NCBI GenBank assembly: GCA_045588245.1
Contig: JAZNDW010000028.1
Coordinates: forward strand, 1 to 64,000
Direction of reading: 5' to 3'
Length of the DNA: 64,000 bases
From: DTU064 sp045588245
Lineage (GTDB): Bacteria; Bacillota; Clostridia; Oscillospirales; CAG-272
The translations under genes and the position numbers were made by a program. The first letter of the stretch is position 1, and each line of letters begins with the position of its first letter. The notes under the pieces are model-generated. The model ran no database searches. It saw nothing but the letters and a program-made list of their open reading frames with translations, and was not told the DNA's origin. Of this stretch, positions 17,278 through 26,202 are shown piece after piece.

Positions 17278-17328
17278 ATGAAAGAAAACAGGATCGGCAG
17301 AGCCACGGGCTGTTGGCGGCGCTTGTAA
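17278..17328 (+). CDS. Possible 16-residue leader peptide
   Basis: A 17-codon frame (ATG to TAA) between the T-box terminator and trpB. AAGGAG lies 6 nt before the ATG, an ideal Shine-Dalgarno that would otherwise have no use here. The peptide is basic (five Arg, one Lys) with one Cys and one Trp next to each other near its end. It may be a regulatory leader, a small protein or a chance ORF; nothing but the ribosome site supports it. Confidence 0.35.
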   Translation: MKENRIGRATGCWRRL

Positions 17329-17389
17329 CAGATCGTACAGCATAACTGCATAATCATAAACACGCAAATAACGAAAGGAAATAAACACC

Positions 17390-18634
17390 ATGAAAGCTAA
17401 CTATAAGGATTTTGATAACTATCTGAAGCAGTTTCCGGATGAACGAGGTTACTATGGCAGACACGGCGGCGCGTTTCTAGCCCCCGAGCTTGAACCTGCA
17501 TTCGTTGAAATAAACGACGCATACGAAACCATCTGCAGAAGCGCAAAATTCATCAACGAGCTTCGCCGCATACGCCGCGAATTTCAGGGACGTCCCACAC
17601 CTGTATATCACTGTGAGCGTCTTTCTAATCTGCTCGGACGCTGTCAGATATATCTGAAGCGCGAGGACCTTAACCACACGGGTGCCCATAAGCTCAATCA
17701 CTGCATGGGAGAGGGACTTCTGGCGCAGTACATGGGCAAAAAGAAACTCATCGCTGAAACGGGCGCAGGTCAGCATGGCGTTGCACTTGCAACGGCTGCC
17801 GCATATTTCGGACTTGAATGCGACATTTACATGGGCGAGGTCGATATCGCAAAGCAAGCGCCGAACGTATCGAGAATGAAGCTCCTCGGCGCAAACGTTA
17901 TCCCCGTAACCTTCGGTCAGAAAACACTCAAGGAAGCCGTTGACGCGGCATTTGAAGCGTATGCAAAGGAATATAAAAACGCCATCTATTGCATTGGCTC
18001 CGTTATGGGACCGCACCCGTTCCCGAAAATGGTCAGAGATTTCCAGTCTGTCGTCGGTATTGAGGCAAGGGAACAGTTCCTTGAAATGACGGGCAATTTC
18101 CCCGACGCTATCACAGCCTGTGTCGGCGGCGGAAGCAACGCAGCAGGACTCTTTATACCGTTCCTCGCCGATCCCGTTGAGATTTACGGCGTCGAACCGC
18201 TCGGACGCGGTTCCGAGGTCGGTCAACACGCTGCTTCAATGACGTACGGCACCCCTGGCAAGCTCCACGGCTACGAAAGCTATTTCTTGCAGGATGAGGA
18301 CGGCGAGCCGTCCCCCGTTTATTCCGTCGCAAGCGGACTTGACTATCCCGGTGTCGGTCCCGAGCACGCATTTCTGCACGATATCGGCCGTGTCGAATAC
18401 GTCACCGCGTCCGACGAAGAAGCACTTGAAGCGTTCTATTTGCTCTCGCGCTTTGAGGGTATCATCCCCGCGATCGAAAGCTCACACGCTATCGCATACG
18501 GCATAAGATACGCTAAGGAGCACAACACGGGAAGCATTCTCGTCAATGTTTCCGGCAGAGGCGACAAGGATATGGACTACGTCCTCGAAAATTACGGCAC
18601 AGGCGAAAACTATATTGAGAAATACTTGAAATAA
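17390..18634 (+). CDS. trpB: Tryptophan synthase beta subunit, stand-alone
   Basis: PLP enzyme that joins indole and serine to give tryptophan; 414 residues, TrpB1-type length. PLP-binding Lys101 is in HTGAHKLN; the catalytic Glu lies in AETGAGQHG; the phosphate-binding loop is GGGSNAAG (near residue 245); the C-terminal VNVSGRGDKDMDY is conserved. AAAGGA precedes the ATG. No trpA or other trp gene is adjacent. With the Trp T-box this suggests a Trp-starvation-induced enzyme that may use scavenged indole, though trpA could be elsewhere in the genome. Confidence 0.95.
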   Translation: MKANYKDFDNYLKQFPDERGYYGRHGGAFLAPELEPAFVEINDAYETICRSAKFINELRRIRREFQGRPTPVYHCERLSNLLGRCQIYLKREDLNHTGAHKLNHCMGEGLLAQYMGKKKLIAETGAGQHGVALATAAAYFGLECDIYMGEVDIAKQAPNVSRMKLLGANVIPVTFGQKTLKEAVDAAFEAYAKEYKNAIYCIGSVMGPHPFPKMVRDFQSVVGIEAREQFLEMTGNFPDAITACVGGGSNAAGLFIPFLADPVEIYGVEPLGRGSEVGQHAASMTYGTPGKLHGYESYFLQDEDGEPSPVYSVASGLDYPGVGPEHAFLHDIGRVEYVTASDEEALEAFYLLSRFEGIIPAIESSHAIAYGIRYAKEHNTGSILVNVSGRGDKDMDYVLENYGTGENYIEKYLK

Positions 18635-18642
18635 ACGCAAAA

Positions 18643-18673
18643 ATCACCGCAAAACGATCCGTTTTGCGGTGAT
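18643..18673. terminator. Bidirectional terminator between trpB and srtB
   Basis: ATCACCGCAAAACG pairs perfectly with CGTTTTGCGGTGAT (14 bp, 3-nt loop), with A-rich and T-rich flanks. Confidence 0.88.
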
Positions 18674-18683
18674 TTATTTTGTG

Positions 18684-19622
18684 TCATTTTTCCTCGCGCA
18701 GAATGCCGAAGAGTACATATCGCGCGTTATCAAACTCGTAGGTACACGTAGATAAGGTAACGACGAGGTCATTGACGGTCGGTGTCACTTTCGATTTGAA
18801 CTTTGACTTTGCTTTCGTGTCTGCGAGCCATTCGGAAAACTCATCATCCGATGAAAAATTCAACTGCCATGCTTCGTCATCAACCGAGGCAACGTATCCT
18901 GAGAAGATCTCCACGACGTATTTTTTCTCGGGCGTTACGATAACGTAATACGGATGCGCGTCGTAATAAGATTGTTTTTTGTAATTTTTGAGTGCGGTGA
19001 ACATCGTTTTATCACTGAGCCTGTGACCGTAAATAACGGTGTTTCTGTCGGAAAAATCGGCCTGACAGCGATAATCCATGAATATACTGCCAACTCGGTT
19101 TTCCTGACCGCTGAACGTGTAATGCAGATAATGCGAATTGTCCTCACCTTGCACGATGGGGTAATTGATGTTTGTGCCCTCGACGTAGATCCATCCCGTG
19201 ACATCGGAATTGATAGCTGACAGCGCATCAAAATCAACAATTGGAAGCTTCGGCTTGCTGACGGTTGGCTTTTTCGCAGTTGTTGTTTCCGGTTCGCCTG
19301 TCACGTTTGCGTCGGTGTCAGTGACAGCACCATCGGATGTCACGTAATCTGTGACGTCTGAAATGTAAGTGCTTTCGGTTTCTGTATCCGCCGTGTCATC
19401 GTAATACAAGTCGTCGGTGTTGTCAGTGCCGTTATCATCGCTATCGTCAGCATCCTCGGACGGCATCTGTACGTACTGCAGCAGATCGTCGTAAGCCGCC
19501 TTACTTTCGTTATACTCCGCCTGAAGCGTGAATAGCATATATGCTGAATATGCACCCGTACAAATGAAGAGCAGGATAAGGAATATATATATTATCGATT
19601 GGGTGTTGTTTTTCTTTTTCAT
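18684..19622 (-). CDS. srtB: Class B sortase
   Basis: Membrane-anchored cysteine transpeptidase that attaches proteins to the cell wall. The 312-residue protein has an N-terminal transmembrane anchor (residues 9-31), an acidic Asp/Thr-rich extracellular linker (about 50-125) and the sortase barrel (about 125-312). Catalytic residues are visible: His200 in YGHRLSD, Cys293 in TLSTCTYEF, Arg301 in DNARYVLFG. The region between resembles SrtB of Clostridia. The acidic linker is longer than usual. No substrate gene is adjacent; the APQTG protein at 256-1083 is a candidate only. Shine-Dalgarno is weak. Confidence 0.93.
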   Translation of the reverse strand: MKKKNNTQSIIYIFLILLFICTGAYSAYMLFTLQAEYNESKAAYDDLLQYVQMPSEDADDSDDNGTDNTDDLYYDDTADTETESTYISDVTDYVTSDGAVTDTDANVTGEPETTTAKKPTVSKPKLPIVDFDALSAINSDVTGWIYVEGTNINYPIVQGEDNSHYLHYTFSGQENRVGSIFMDYRCQADFSDRNTVIYGHRLSDKTMFTALKNYKKQSYYDAHPYYVIVTPEKKYVVEIFSGYVASVDDEAWQLNFSSDDEFSEWLADTKAKSKFKSKVTPTVNDLVVTLSTCTYEFDNARYVLFGILREEK

Positions 19623-19662
19623 ATTAACGCAAATCCGTGAAGAATCATTCTAAACTGTATAA

Positions 19663-19691
19663 ATAATATCATAAAGCTTTTCCCGAATCAA
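19663..19691 (-). promoter_or_regulatory. Promoter of srtB
   Basis: Minus strand TTGATT, 17-bp spacer, TATTAT with TGA extended -10; leader about 35 nt. Confidence 0.6.
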
Positions 19692-19737
19692 TCGTGAAAG
19701 GTAAATTTGTCAAAATATTGAGTGATACCGCACAAAA

Positions 19738-19767
19738 AACGGACTTTCCGCAGCCGGAAAGTCCGTT
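19738..19767 (-). terminator. Terminator of the aminopeptidase gene
   Basis: AACGGACTTTCCG and CGGAAAGTCCGTT form a perfect 13-bp stem with a CAGC-type loop; on the minus strand it runs into TTTTTTGTG. Confidence 0.88.
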
Positions 19768-19786
19768 ATTCATCGTTAATAAAACT

Positions 19787-21028
19787 TTATCTTTTGCCCA
19801 TAACGGCTTCAATGTCTTCAATCGAGCGCGGTGTAACAGCGGAAAGATTTTCGCAGCCGTCTTCGGTGATAAGGCAGTTATCTTCAAGACGGAAACCGAT
19901 GCCCCATTCGGGAACGTAGATTCCAACGTCAACGCAGAACACCATTCCGGGAGCCATAAGACCGTCGTAAGCTTTAAGGTTAACCATGTCGTGAGTATCA
20001 AATCCGACGTGATGTGCGCCGCCGTGCCACATGTATCTCTTTTCGTTTTCAGGCTTGTCAAGCAAACCAATATCGCAAAGAAGCTGGGAGCAGTAGCGGT
20101 GGACTTCCTTGTCTGCGAACGGCATGGGAAGACCGGGCTTTAATACCTCAAAAAGATGATTCGATGTTTCGTAAGCGCATTCGTAAAGCGCACGCTGGCG
20201 GTCGGAGAACTTTCCGTTACACGGCCATCCGCGGGATACGTCCGTGTGCATGTGGTCAAACTTGCCGCCGACGTCGTTCAAGATCATGTCGCCGTCTTTA
20301 GCCTGTCTTGAATAATCGTAATAGTGAATGATGAAGTTGCTGTTGCCCGTGGAAACGATCGGCGGGAATGCAGATTCCTTGCACCCGCGCGTAAGAAGCG
20401 CGTAGTCCCACTCAGCCTTGTACTGATATTCGTACATCCCCGGCTTCGACGCACGCATCATCGCTAAAATACCGTCGCGTGTAAGCAGCTCTGCCTGACG
20501 CATAGCTTCGATCTCGCAAGACTGCTTCACGGTACGCTGTGCTGTGATCTGCGGTCTGATATCGTGTATATTATCAGCACCGAACAGCTCACGAGCGTGC
20601 GCCTGAAACGACAGCTGCGTCGGATTGTTCGCCTTCATGTTGTCAATGTCAAGCGCAAGCCACTGACGTTTGCCTGCGGCGGATTTTATGTATTCATCAA
20701 GCTCGTCAACAGATTTCACGTCAGCTATACCCGAGATCGCATAAGCGGCATCGGGCTTGATGCGCTCACCGGTCCAACGCTCTGCCATAAAATCGGGCGG
20801 AAGCATAAAGAGGGTTTCGCGCACCTCACCGTTTGCCTTTTCCGCCAAAAGAACGGACGCGTGCTGTTCTATACCCGTAAGGTACAGAAAATTCGTGTCG
20901 GTGTAGAAAAGGTAATCCTCGTCAGCCGTTTTGCGTAAAAGATCGCCCGCGAAAACGAGAAGAAGGCTCTCGTCGGGTAGCGTTTCATATAAACGGTGTC
21001 TGTTTTGCGTGTAGAATAAAGAATCCAT
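19787..21028 (-). CDS. Xaa-Pro aminopeptidase, M24B family
   Basis: Cytosolic dinuclear-metal peptidase that removes N-terminal residues preceding proline; 413 residues. N-terminal aminopeptidase-P domain (about 1-170), then a pita-bread domain with metal ligands visible as the Asp in ILNDVGG and in HTDVSRGW, the His in GAHHVGFDTHD, and Glu residues in FCVDVGIYVPEWGIGFRLEDN (read in pieces). AAGGAGG lies 5 nt before the ATG. It is monocistronic with its own promoter and terminator. PepP-type is more likely than methionine aminopeptidase because of the N-terminal domain. Confidence 0.93.
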   Translation of the reverse strand: MDSLFYTQNRHRLYETLPDESLLLVFAGDLLRKTADEDYLFYTDTNFLYLTGIEQHASVLLAEKANGEVRETLFMLPPDFMAERWTGERIKPDAAYAISGIADVKSVDELDEYIKSAAGKRQWLALDIDNMKANNPTQLSFQAHARELFGADNIHDIRPQITAQRTVKQSCEIEAMRQAELLTRDGILAMMRASKPGMYEYQYKAEWDYALLTRGCKESAFPPIVSTGNSNFIIHYYDYSRQAKDGDMILNDVGGKFDHMHTDVSRGWPCNGKFSDRQRALYECAYETSNHLFEVLKPGLPMPFADKEVHRYCSQLLCDIGLLDKPENEKRYMWHGGAHHVGFDTHDMVNLKAYDGLMAPGMVFCVDVGIYVPEWGIGFRLEDNCLITEDGCENLSAVTPRSIEDIEAVMGKR

Positions 21029-21083
21029 AAAGCCTCCTTAAAAGCTGTAAAATTCATATTACCGGCGTAAACCGCTTATGAAA

Positions 21084-21112
21084 ATAATAGCACAATCGAT
21101 AAGTATTTTCAA
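21084..21112 (-). promoter_or_regulatory. Promoter of the aminopeptidase gene
   Basis: Minus strand TTGAAA, 17-bp spacer, TATTAT; leader about 50 nt. Confidence 0.7.
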
Positions 21113-21155
21113 GAGTTTTGCAGTGCCCGTGCCAAAATAAAGGCTATATAAAAAT

Positions 21156-21190
21156 AAAGAATCCGTCGGAATCGTTCCGACGGATTCTTT
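21156..21190 (-). terminator. Terminator of the glycosidase-like gene
   Basis: AAAGAATCCGTCGGAA pairs with TTCCGACGGATTCTTT around a 3-nt loop (16 bp), followed on the minus strand by T-containing AT-rich sequence. Confidence 0.85.
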
Positions 21191-21211
21191 TGTTGAAATG
21201 ATCGATTAGGT

Positions 21212-24200
21212 TTATATTACGTTAAGCGTAAGGGGCACGTGAATATCCGTGCCGATAACGATGCCTGCATCGGCAACGGTGTACGTGCCGACGGCGGAGC
21301 GCACCTCTTTTGCCGCATTGTACCACTTGATTTTGTACGTCTGATTGTCGGCAGAACCGTTGTTACGGTGAACGGTAGCGGTGTCGGGGAGCTGCGGTGC
21401 CTCGCCTGCTCTTACGGTAACGGATACGGGATCAGTTTCGGTGATGCTGGCTTGATCCATATCTCCTCTTGCGTAAACAGATGCTGTGACCTGATGCGTC
21501 AGAGGACTCGTCACGCCAGAAACGGTATAAAGTCCGTCAGCGGAGGTGTCGAGCTTTTCGTCAAACCATACGACGGAAAGCGGGATACGGTCACCCTCGG
21601 CGGAAATGCCTACGATGGTATCGGGAAGCGTGGGATGCTCACCCGATTTGACGGAGGCGATCACCTCTTCGATGTGATCGATCGCAGGCATATAAGCCTT
21701 AAGACGGTATACGCCGAGTCCGCTTGAAGGCGTGCTCTTGCAGTGAAGCGTCAGCGATTTCGCGGTAACGGTTTTGAAATTCACGCGGTTATATTTTCCG
21801 ACAGCGATCGCGTCGGCGGTGTCGGTAGTGGCGCTGATGTCGTGCTCGATGCCGTCGCGGTCAACGTAAGTGAGGTTAAACGATACGGGAAGCTTGATGC
21901 CGCCGTTATCGCAGTACCAATAAATGTCGGCGGCGTTGAGCGTTACTGGCTCATCCCACATGAGCGTCAGCTCATGTTCACGGCGGCGTGAGCCGTACGT
22001 GCCCCAACCTCTGCCGGAACCCATCGCGGACGAACGCGGTTCAAACTTTTCGTTGATAACGCCGTCCTTGTTCTCCCAATCGGTGCAGAAATCAACGGAA
22101 ACTTTGGCTTTCGGTGCCGCATCGTAAAGGGCGGATTCATTTTGCTTGATGAATACGGCGTGACTGCAGTGACGGCGCGTTTCACCGTCCGAAACGTGAA
22201 GCGTCAGGTGATAGCGTCCGGGAGTTGACACCGTCATGACGGTGTCGGGACAATGAATGTCCTCGATCATAACCGACGCGCCCTCAGGCTTCCAATCGAC
22301 GTTCCATCTGTACGTCATGTCGCGGTCAAACGGCATACCGTCGTCGATCACGTCTACCAAAAGGCGGGCTTTGAGTCCACCGAGATCATAAGATCCTGCG
22401 TAAACGTACGGCGGATAGTTGAGGACGGCGCAACGCGGCGTACCCTCAAAGTAAAGCGCGATCTCCGTTACGGCTGTATAGTGATGTAAACGGTTATAAA
22501 AGTGAACGCGGACGCGGTCCGTCGTTACAGCGTCGAAACGGCTCTCGTTCTTATTCGCGCACATGAGCCGCGGCGTCTGCGAACGCGTCGTAACGGGAAG
22601 CCACTGCCCGTCGGCATAGTATTCGATAAGATAACGGCGCGGATAGGAGTATCCGTCATTTTGCCTGTCATCATAGAAATATGCCGTCAACGTGTCGAAG
22701 GTACGTGGAGAGGGAAGCGTCAGTGTCAGCGTGTCAAACTCGTTTTTTGAGCCGTAATTGCCCCAGAACGGCATACATTCATAAATCCCGTCAACGACGG
22801 CATCGGGCGACGGTGTATACTCGTTAACGGCGATCGACGACTCATCGTGCCCGTCTGCGCGGTGTTTTTCAGCCCAGATCGCTTCTCTTGCGGACTCGGG
22901 TGTGTATGTTGCCGTGACTGTTGCACCTGCGGCGAGATTTGAAAGATCCGTGATTCCGGCAAGCGAGTAGAGCCGCTTCATTTCTTCGTCAGCAGTATCA
23001 CATTCAAGCGCCGCGGCAAGCGCGCCGACAGCAACGGAGGCGATAACGTCGCCGTCCGATTCAACATTTCCCGTTATAGGATCGTAAACGAATGCGGAAA
23101 GAGACGCCATGTTTACGGCGAGCACGCCGTCAACATAAAGGGAATAGCCGCTCGGAATGTCAGCGTAGTGTCCGTCGGTGTTATAGAAGATCGAAACGTC
23201 GCGTCCGTGATAGCGCATATTGTCTGCGGCAAAGTGAGCGTAGCCGAAATCGATCGGCGAAAGCTCGATCTTACCGTCCGCACGCGGACGAAGTCCCGCC
23301 ATCTCCTCAATGAAGATGTAGTTATAATTACCGAGAATGTTGTGGTAGATCCACGAACGATAATAGTCGCCCGCGCCACGCGGATCGGAGGCACGGTCTG
23401 CGTTGAAGAATTCGTTATTGTTCGGATAGTCAAGATCACCGCCGTCGGGGAACATATTCCATGCACACCAATCGACCATATTCTCAAACATCTCAGGCGT
23501 TACGTATTTGCCGTCCTTATCATAATCGCGGATCGCGGCGGAGTATGCGCGCGCCTGAACGGTGAAATTGATGTTAGAGAAATTGTTGCTTCCGGGAGCG
23601 AGCTTGTTGTCACGCTGGCTCGCAGTGTAGTATGGGAAAATGGGAAATTCCTCAGGATCGGCAAGGTGACGGAAAGCGTCAATGTATTTTTTGAGCGACT
23701 GTTCGTCTGTAGGAACGACACGCTCGGAAAAGTAGTTATAGTTGTTGTTTTCCTTCAATGGAACAAGGTTCGGTTTATCGGGGTTGTGAATGACGAAATC
23801 ATCTGTCGGGGCGACGGCGCGCGTTTCGAAGAAACGGCACTTATCGCACCAAAGATAGTCTAAAATATCATGGCGTATCGCTTCGGCAAGCTCAGTCATC
23901 TCGGCAGCTTTTTTTTCGTTTCCGGCAAGACGGTATAGCTCAGCGGATGACGCAGCCGCACCGAAAACGTATGCGTTTTCGGCGTGTGTCTTGTGCATGC
24001 CGACTCCGCGATAGTGCATTGAGCAGGTGTCGGCGTCATTACCCGTCATGTAGTTGCTGCGATATGAGATAAGATGCGTTTTCGGTGTGGAGGGGCTTGC
24101 GTGCTGACCGTAATGCTGCAGCTGCCCTTTGCAGTCTCCCTCGAACCAACGTGCGAGTGTCAGGGCGAACTGTTTATCACCGCCGTGTACGAAGAAAGCC

Positions 24201-25444
24201 TCGCGTCCTGCCGTCGCGATATACTGACCGTAGTGGTTGTTCCAGTTGCGGCGGTTGCCCGGATTGTCAAGAAATGCACTGCCGCCCGAGCACGAGCCGA
24301 CAGAAAGAAGCTGACCGTAGGGAAGATGCGGCAGTCTTTGCCACTTTGTGTCCTGCAGATGCATACACTGCGTCAGGACGATGGCGTTATTGTAGCCGAG
24401 AACGCCCTCCATTGTGATAGGATATTGATAATCGTGACCGGGAATGTTCGCGTTGAGCGTATTATAGCGTAAGAGCCAGAAGTGATAATCGATAGCTTTT
24501 TTCATCGGCGCACTCGGCACATCGATGTAGGGAATATAGCGGTGCCAATATTCGTTATATTCGCGTCTTTGTGTGGCAAGAGCCGCTTCGTGCGATTCGT
24601 CAGCCAACGCCGCAAAGCGGAGAAAATCGTCCGCTGATTTCGGTATCTCGTCGGTGACAAAAGCAATAATGGCGTCGCCTTTGGCGACTCCGCCTGCCGG
24701 AATTTTTATTTCTCTGTAAAGGGACGGCTTACGCTTCCATGCGGGAAGCACCTCTCCGTCTCGCGGCGGACGGTGTCCGCGCGGACGGGGCGTGCCCGAA
24801 GCGGAAAGCCGTGCCGTTATCGTCGTAAGATTGTCTTTATCGTTCAGCCTTCCGCGAAGCTCGCCGCGAAGCTTATTGTTGGGATAACACGCCCACGGTA
24901 CTGTGGTGTACGGAGAATGAGTCACGACCGTCAGTACACAGTCGTCGCCAGATGAATTTGCAACGGTGTAAAGAACGACAGCACAGTTTTCTTCGGTAAA
25001 GAACTTGTCAACCGTGACTGTGAGCGCGTTGCATACGTATTCACCGTGCCAATATGACGGCGTATTAAGACGCTTTTCTGCAACCTCGGAAAACTCAAGC
25101 TTATCTATACCGCGGTAGAAATCTATAACCAATAAGTCGCGTCTGCCAAGCGGTTGACAGTACGAAGCCATACCGCCGAATCCGATAACGGAAACGTCGT
25201 GCGTGAACATATAAAACGATCGTCCGCGCGTCATGAGCGCGTCGCCGTCGTCGTTGCCGCCGCGATTAGGGTCTCCGTTTGCGGCACCGTGACGCGCAAG
25301 TATGCGGTCGAGCCTGTATTCGCCCGATCCGATGTCCTCGGCAAAGGAGGCTTCAAGATGACGCAAAGAGGAGAGGGGGGCATAGTCAGCATAGATCTGT
25401 TCTGTTGCGAATGTGTTTTTATAGATCGGTTTTTGCAGTTTCAT
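21212..25444 (-). CDS. Multimodular glycoside hydrolase-like protein (1410 aa)
   Basis: A very large protein of the (alpha/alpha)6-barrel glycosidase type (MGH1/GH63-like); family and substrate unassigned. Rough layout: an N-terminal beta-sandwich region (1-290); the barrel (about 295-720), with WLLRYNTLN, an aromatic-rich YQYPITMEGV and WIYHNILGNYNYIFIEEMAGL; a beta-rich region to about 830; a discoidin (F5/8)-like domain (835-1000); a PKD/Ig-like domain (1005-1100); a second discoidin-like domain (1100-1255); and two Ig-like domains (1260-1410) with the LPDT repeat. It begins MKLQKPIYKN with no signal peptide or anchor, which is odd for such modules. GAGGTG precedes the ATG. Monocistronic. 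Confidence 0.75.
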   Translation of the reverse strand: MKLQKPIYKNTFATEQIYADYAPLSSLRHLEASFAEDIGSGEYRLDRILARHGAANGDPNRGGNDDGDALMTRGRSFYMFTHDVSVIGFGGMASYCQPLGRRDLLVIDFYRGIDKLEFSEVAEKRLNTPSYWHGEYVCNALTVTVDKFFTEENCAVVLYTVANSSGDDCVLTVVTHSPYTTVPWACYPNNKLRGELRGRLNDKDNLTTITARLSASGTPRPRGHRPPRDGEVLPAWKRKPSLYREIKIPAGGVAKGDAIIAFVTDEIPKSADDFLRFAALADESHEAALATQRREYNEYWHRYIPYIDVPSAPMKKAIDYHFWLLRYNTLNANIPGHDYQYPITMEGVLGYNNAIVLTQCMHLQDTKWQRLPHLPYGQLLSVGSCSGGSAFLDNPGNRRNWNNHYGQYIATAGREAFFVHGGDKQFALTLARWFEGDCKGQLQHYGQHASPSTPKTHLISYRSNYMTGNDADTCSMHYRGVGMHKTHAENAYVFGAAASSAELYRLAGNEKKAAEMTELAEAIRHDILDYLWCDKCRFFETRAVAPTDDFVIHNPDKPNLVPLKENNNYNYFSERVVPTDEQSLKKYIDAFRHLADPEEFPIFPYYTASQRDNKLAPGSNNFSNINFTVQARAYSAAIRDYDKDGKYVTPEMFENMVDWCAWNMFPDGGDLDYPNNNEFFNADRASDPRGAGDYYRSWIYHNILGNYNYIFIEEMAGLRPRADGKIELSPIDFGYAHFAADNMRYHGRDVSIFYNTDGHYADIPSGYSLYVDGVLAVNMASLSAFVYDPITGNVESDGDVIASVAVGALAAALECDTADEEMKRLYSLAGITDLSNLAAGATVTATYTPESAREAIWAEKHRADGHDESSIAVNEYTPSPDAVVDGIYECMPFWGNYGSKNEFDTLTLTLPSPRTFDTLTAYFYDDRQNDGYSYPRRYLIEYYADGQWLPVTTRSQTPRLMCANKNESRFDAVTTDRVRVHFYNRLHHYTAVTEIALYFEGTPRCAVLNYPPYVYAGSYDLGGLKARLLVDVIDDGMPFDRDMTYRWNVDWKPEGASVMIEDIHCPDTVMTVSTPGRYHLTLHVSDGETRRHCSHAVFIKQNESALYDAAPKAKVSVDFCTDWENKDGVINEKFEPRSSAMGSGRGWGTYGSRRREHELTLMWDEPVTLNAADIYWYCDNGGIKLPVSFNLTYVDRDGIEHDISATTDTADAIAVGKYNRVNFKTVTAKSLTLHCKSTPSSGLGVYRLKAYMPAIDHIEEVIASVKSGEHPTLPDTIVGISAEGDRIPLSVVWFDEKLDTSADGLYTVSGVTSPLTHQVTASVYARGDMDQASITETDPVSVTVRAGEAPQLPDTATVHRNNGSADNQTYKIKWYNAAKEVRSAVGTYTVADAGIVIGTDIHVPLTLNVI

Positions 25445-25492
25445 GGGCGCACCTCAAACATATCGATAAAGTATACAGAAATCTATAGTTTA

Positions 25493-25521
25493 ATCATACC
25501 ATGAAAACATTTGTATTACAA
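25493..25521 (-). promoter_or_regulatory. Promoter of the glycosidase-like gene
   Basis: Minus strand TTGTAA, 17-bp spacer, TATGAT with TGG extended -10; leader about 40 nt. Confidence 0.6.
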
Positions 25522-25591
25522 GGAAATACGAAAATAATCACAGTAAATATTTATATTGGAATCATTAATAAATAAACGAAATTTATAAATA

Positions 25592-25620
25592 TTGACTCTT
25601 AATTAAGTTTGTGATAAGCT
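25592..25620 (+). promoter_or_regulatory. Possible promoter of bioY
   Basis: TTGACT, 17-bp spacer, TAAGCT preceded by TGA. The -10 matches poorly; the call rests on spacing and the -35. No clear BirA operator is visible. Confidence 0.35.
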
Positions 25621-25659
25621 TTCTATAAGTATCTGTAGCGAAAGGGGCAAAGACGTACA

Positions 25660-26178
25660 GTGAAAACAAAAGACATCGTTACAGTGGCGCTGTTCACCGC
25701 CATCACCGTGATATGCGCATGGATAACGGTGCCGTCCGCGGTCCCGTTCACACTTCAAACGTTTGCCGTGCTTTTGTCGTGCGGTCTGCTCGGCGGTAAG
25801 CTCGGAACTGTCACGGTACTTCTGTATCTGTCGCTCGGAGCTTTGGGGCTTCCCGTTTTTTCGGGCTTCTGCGGCGGCGTGTCCGTCCTTTTCGGTGCAG
25901 GAGGCGGTTTTTTATTCGGCTTTGTACTGTCAGCCTTGTTCATGTGGACAACGGAGCGGTACACAAAAACGAGCACGGTGCGCCTTGCCGCGTCGATGGC
26001 GGCGGCGCTGTTGGTTTGTTATCTGACAGGCGCGCTGTGGTATGCGACCGTTTACTTAGGCAGTACGAACGATATTTACGCCGTCATAACGGCAACGGTC
26101 TTGCCGTTCATCATTCCCGATGCGGTAAAGCTCACTCTGGCGCTATACATGACGCGCCGATTGAAACGGTTCATTTAG
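25660..26178 (+). CDS. bioY: Biotin transporter S component BioY
   Basis: Substrate-binding membrane subunit of an ECF-type biotin transporter; 172 residues, about six transmembrane helices. The family hallmarks are an N-terminal TVALFTAITVICAWITVP, PFTLQTFAVLLSCGLLGGKLG (two separate conserved blocks), and GLPVFSGFCGG. It starts with GTG; AAAGGGG lies 12 nt upstream. EcfA/EcfT are not here and must be shared from elsewhere. It is followed after 24 nt by a Gfo/Idh/MocA gene, suggesting cotranscription. Confidence 0.93.
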   Translation: MKTKDIVTVALFTAITVICAWITVPSAVPFTLQTFAVLLSCGLLGGKLGTVTVLLYLSLGALGLPVFSGFCGGVSVLFGAGGGFLFGFVLSALFMWTTERYTKTSTVRLAASMAAALLVCYLTGALWYATVYLGSTNDIYAVITATVLPFIIPDAVKLTLALYMTRRLKRFI

Positions 26179-26202
26179 TCAAAAAGAAGGCAGGTTACGA
26201 AT

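Noticed and set aside
23168..23863. 231-codon plus-strand frame inside the large glycosidase-like gene
   Set aside because: Shadow frame due to GC-biased third positions of the real gene.
25445..25659. BirA operator or riboswitch before bioY
   Set aside because: No long dyad or conserved motif; only AT-rich sequence with a weak promoter.
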